Shown here piece after piece: positions 62,390 to 64,000 of a DNA stretch of 64,000 nt. Below the pieces are notes generated by a model. It was not told where the DNA came from and ran no database searches. It worked only from the letters and a program-made list of their open reading frames with translations. Location: the NCBI GenBank assembly GCA_910575475.1, contig CAJTGD010000027.1, positions 1 to 64,000 of the forward strand, read 5' to 3'. Within the stretch, counting starts at the first letter, position 1, and each line of letters begins with the position of its first letter. This DNA is from Lachnospiraceae bacterium. GTDB lineage: Bacteria; Bacillota; Clostridia; Lachnospirales; Lachnospiraceae. Position numbers and translations under genes: made by a program.

Positions 62390-63519
62390 AGAACTTTATC
62401 CAACATATACTACATCGGTATCATTTGAAAGATTATAAATTCAGCCTTGTCGTACTGGTGCTTGCGATCTCCGTGATCGGAGTGTTTATCGTCGGCAGCG
62501 CGCAGGCTTCCTCACAGGGAAAGCAGGCCATGGGTGTAGCCATGGGCCTGGTAGCCATGGTTGTGATCTCACTGATCGATTATGAGTGGGTGCTGAATAA
62601 CTTCTACTGGCTCATGTACGCGGCGAATATCATATTGCTGTTCGCCGTTCTGCTGTTCGGGGAAAATATCAATGGCGCCACCCGGTGGCTGAACCTTGGA
62701 TTTGTCCAGTTCCAGCCTTCCGATCTGACAAAGATCATTACGGTTCTGTTCTACGCAAAATTTCTGACCAAGTATGAGCATTCGATCAACAAGATCCGCT
62801 TTATTTGTATTGCAGTGGTGTTGATGCTGCCTTCCCTGGCTCTGATCTTTAAGCAGCCTAACCTGTCCAATACCATCTGCCTGGGAATGCTGTTCTGTGT
62901 GCTGATGTTTATGGGAGGCTTAAGCTATAAATATATCCGAAATATACTTGTGGTGTGTGTCCCGCTGGCGGTGGTCCTGTTTATCATCGTGATCCAGCCG
63001 AATCAGCCGTTGATACACGATTATCAGCAAAACCGGATCCTTGCCTGGCTGGAGCCGGAAAAGTATGAATCCGAAGAAGCCTATCAGCAGCTGAATTCGA
63101 TCATGGCAATCGGTTCAGGCCAATTGACCGGAAAAGGATATAACAACTCCGCGACGACCTCCGTAAAGAACGGGAAATTTATCTCCGAACCGCAGACAGA
63201 CTTTATTTTTGCAATAATTGGAGAAGAATTGGGATTTGTGGGTTGTTGTGTCGTGATAATTTTGTTATTATTAATAGTGATAGATTGTATTTTGATTGGA
63301 ATGAAGGCAAAGGACGCAGCGGGGCGCATCATCTGCGCCGGAGTGGCCGCACTGATCGGGATTCAGAGCTTTATCAATATCAGTGTGGCGACCATGTTGT
63401 TTCCGAATACAGGGATTTCCCTGCCGTTTATCAGCTATGGCATGACTTCGGTCATATGTTTTTACATGGGAATCGGATTCGTGCTGAATGTCGGGCTTCA
63501 GCCGAACAAATATCAGTAG
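62386..63519 (+). CDS. rodA: SEDS peptidoglycan polymerase RodA
   Basis: The 377-residue protein has about ten membrane helices and the SEDS signatures INGATRWLNLGFVQFQPSDL and SLPFISYGMTS. It polymerises glycan strands from lipid II with PBP2. The start is TTG 62386 with AGGAG just before, overlapping the minE stop by four bases. Its placement within the mre/min series favours RodA over FtsW. Confidence 0.93.
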   Translation: MKNFIQHILHRYHLKDYKFSLVVLVLAISVIGVFIVGSAQASSQGKQAMGVAMGLVAMVVISLIDYEWVLNNFYWLMYAANIILLFAVLLFGENINGATRWLNLGFVQFQPSDLTKIITVLFYAKFLTKYEHSINKIRFICIAVVLMLPSLALIFKQPNLSNTICLGMLFCVLMFMGGLSYKYIRNILVVCVPLAVVLFIIVIQPNQPLIHDYQQNRILAWLEPEKYESEEAYQQLNSIMAIGSGQLTGKGYNNSATTSVKNGKFISEPQTDFIFAIIGEELGFVGCCVVIILLLLIVIDCILIGMKAKDAAGRIICAGVAALIGIQSFINISVATMLFPNTGISLPFISYGMTSVICFYMGIGFVLNVGLQPNKYQ

Positions 63520-63534
63520 AGGAGAGGGCATATC

Positions 63535-63930
63535 ATGAATATTGGACTGGTTGCACATGACGCGAAGAAAAAATTGATGCAGAATTTTTGTATTGCCTAC
63601 AGAGGGATCTTAAACAAGCACAATCTGTATGCAACAGAGACAACGGGGATTCTTGTGGAAAGTGTGACAAATCTTAACATCCATAAATATCTGGCCGGTC
63701 ATCTGGGCGGAAAGCAGATGCTGGGAGCGCAGATCGAGCAGAACGACATGGATCTTATGATCTTTTTCCGGGATCCCTTAAGTCCCAGATCACATGAACC
63801 GGATGTAAATGATATTGTCCGTCTATGTGATGAATATAATATCCCGATGGCCACCAATATCGCCACGGCGGAGGCTTTGATCCTGGCGCTTGACAGAGGC
63901 GATCTGGACTGGAGGGAGCTGTACAGATGA
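63535..63930 (+). CDS. mgsA: Methylglyoxal synthase
   Basis: The 131-residue enzyme has LVAHDAKKKLM, the TTGILVE segment and DLMIFFRDPL with the catalytic Asp. It turns dihydroxyacetone phosphate into methylglyoxal, a bypass of lower glycolysis when phosphate is short. GAGGAGAGG precedes ATG 63535. It follows rodA by 15 bases and is probably on the same transcript. Confidence 0.95.
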   Translation: MNIGLVAHDAKKKLMQNFCIAYRGILNKHNLYATETTGILVESVTNLNIHKYLAGHLGGKQMLGAQIEQNDMDLMIFFRDPLSPRSHEPDVNDIVRLCDEYNIPMATNIATAEALILALDRGDLDWRELYR

Positions 63931-63943
63931 AAGGCGGATATGC

Positions 63944-64000
63944 ATGAGTAGGAATGAACGTGATTTCCAGCAGAGACCAGAACAGAACAGAAATAGAAAT
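63944..64000 (+). CDS. Start of a gene cut by the window edge
   Basis: ATG 63944 follows AAGGCGG and the frame is open to the end of the window for 19 codons, encoding a charged Arg/Asn/Gln-rich N-terminus. It is probably the cytosolic tail of a membrane protein of the same operon; nothing more can be said. Confidence 0.45.
   Translation, partial: MSRNERDFQQRPEQNRNRN

Overview
The window looks like a chromosomal segment of a spore-forming Clostridia, most likely a Lachnospiraceae gut anaerobe. The evidence is moderately GC-rich genes with AGGAGG-type ribosome sites and frequent TTG/GTG starts, sporulation genes (YqfC, YqfD, a SpoVB-like flippase, a BofC-like protein), a Rex redox regulator with an alcohol dehydrogenase, electron-bifurcating NfnAB, and endonuclease-type MutL. 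This is inferred from gene content; no rRNA, tRNA or CRISPR array was seen.

1-4341 is the right-hand part of a mobile element: a HerA-like ATPase (possibly N-terminally truncated), a small peptide gene, a large serine recombinase and an Rpn-family nuclease. Its right edge falls inside a D-alanyl-D-alanine carboxypeptidase gene, so only the C-terminal half of that gene remains (4342-5139). The missing half should lie left of the window. 5548-12602 holds deoC, a metallophosphoesterase, scpA-scpB, a second and intact carboxypeptidase, and a 2-isopropylmalate synthase whose C-terminus is an AraC-type DNA-binding domain. 12743-21062 holds a minus-strand ABC-F ATPase, then rex, nnr, alr, a lone MazF-type toxin gene, yebC and metY. 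21220-34101 holds tepA, ftsK/spoIIIE, an unusual zinc-ribbon/repeat/TPR surface protein, a Rex-box-controlled alcohol dehydrogenase, nfnAB, rlmH, a membrane lipase, degV and a HAD hydrolase.

34242-53864 holds a flotillin, then a long mostly same-strand series: yqfC-yqfD-phoH-ybeY, the flippase, a BofC-like protein, two small DUF proteins, miaB, a permease-like protein, mutS-mutL-miaA, a PLP enzyme and two overlapping flavoproteins. 54188-64000 is the cell-shape and division locus radC-mreB-mreC-mreD-mrdA-minC-minD-minE-rodA-mgsA, followed by the start of one more gene.

The two most unusual observations are the LeuA-AraC fusion and a family of three nested-palindrome intergenic elements (10334-10488, 24610-24797, 53889-54084). 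These share a short constant core and an identical branching plan, but their arms have completely different sequences that stay complementary within each copy.
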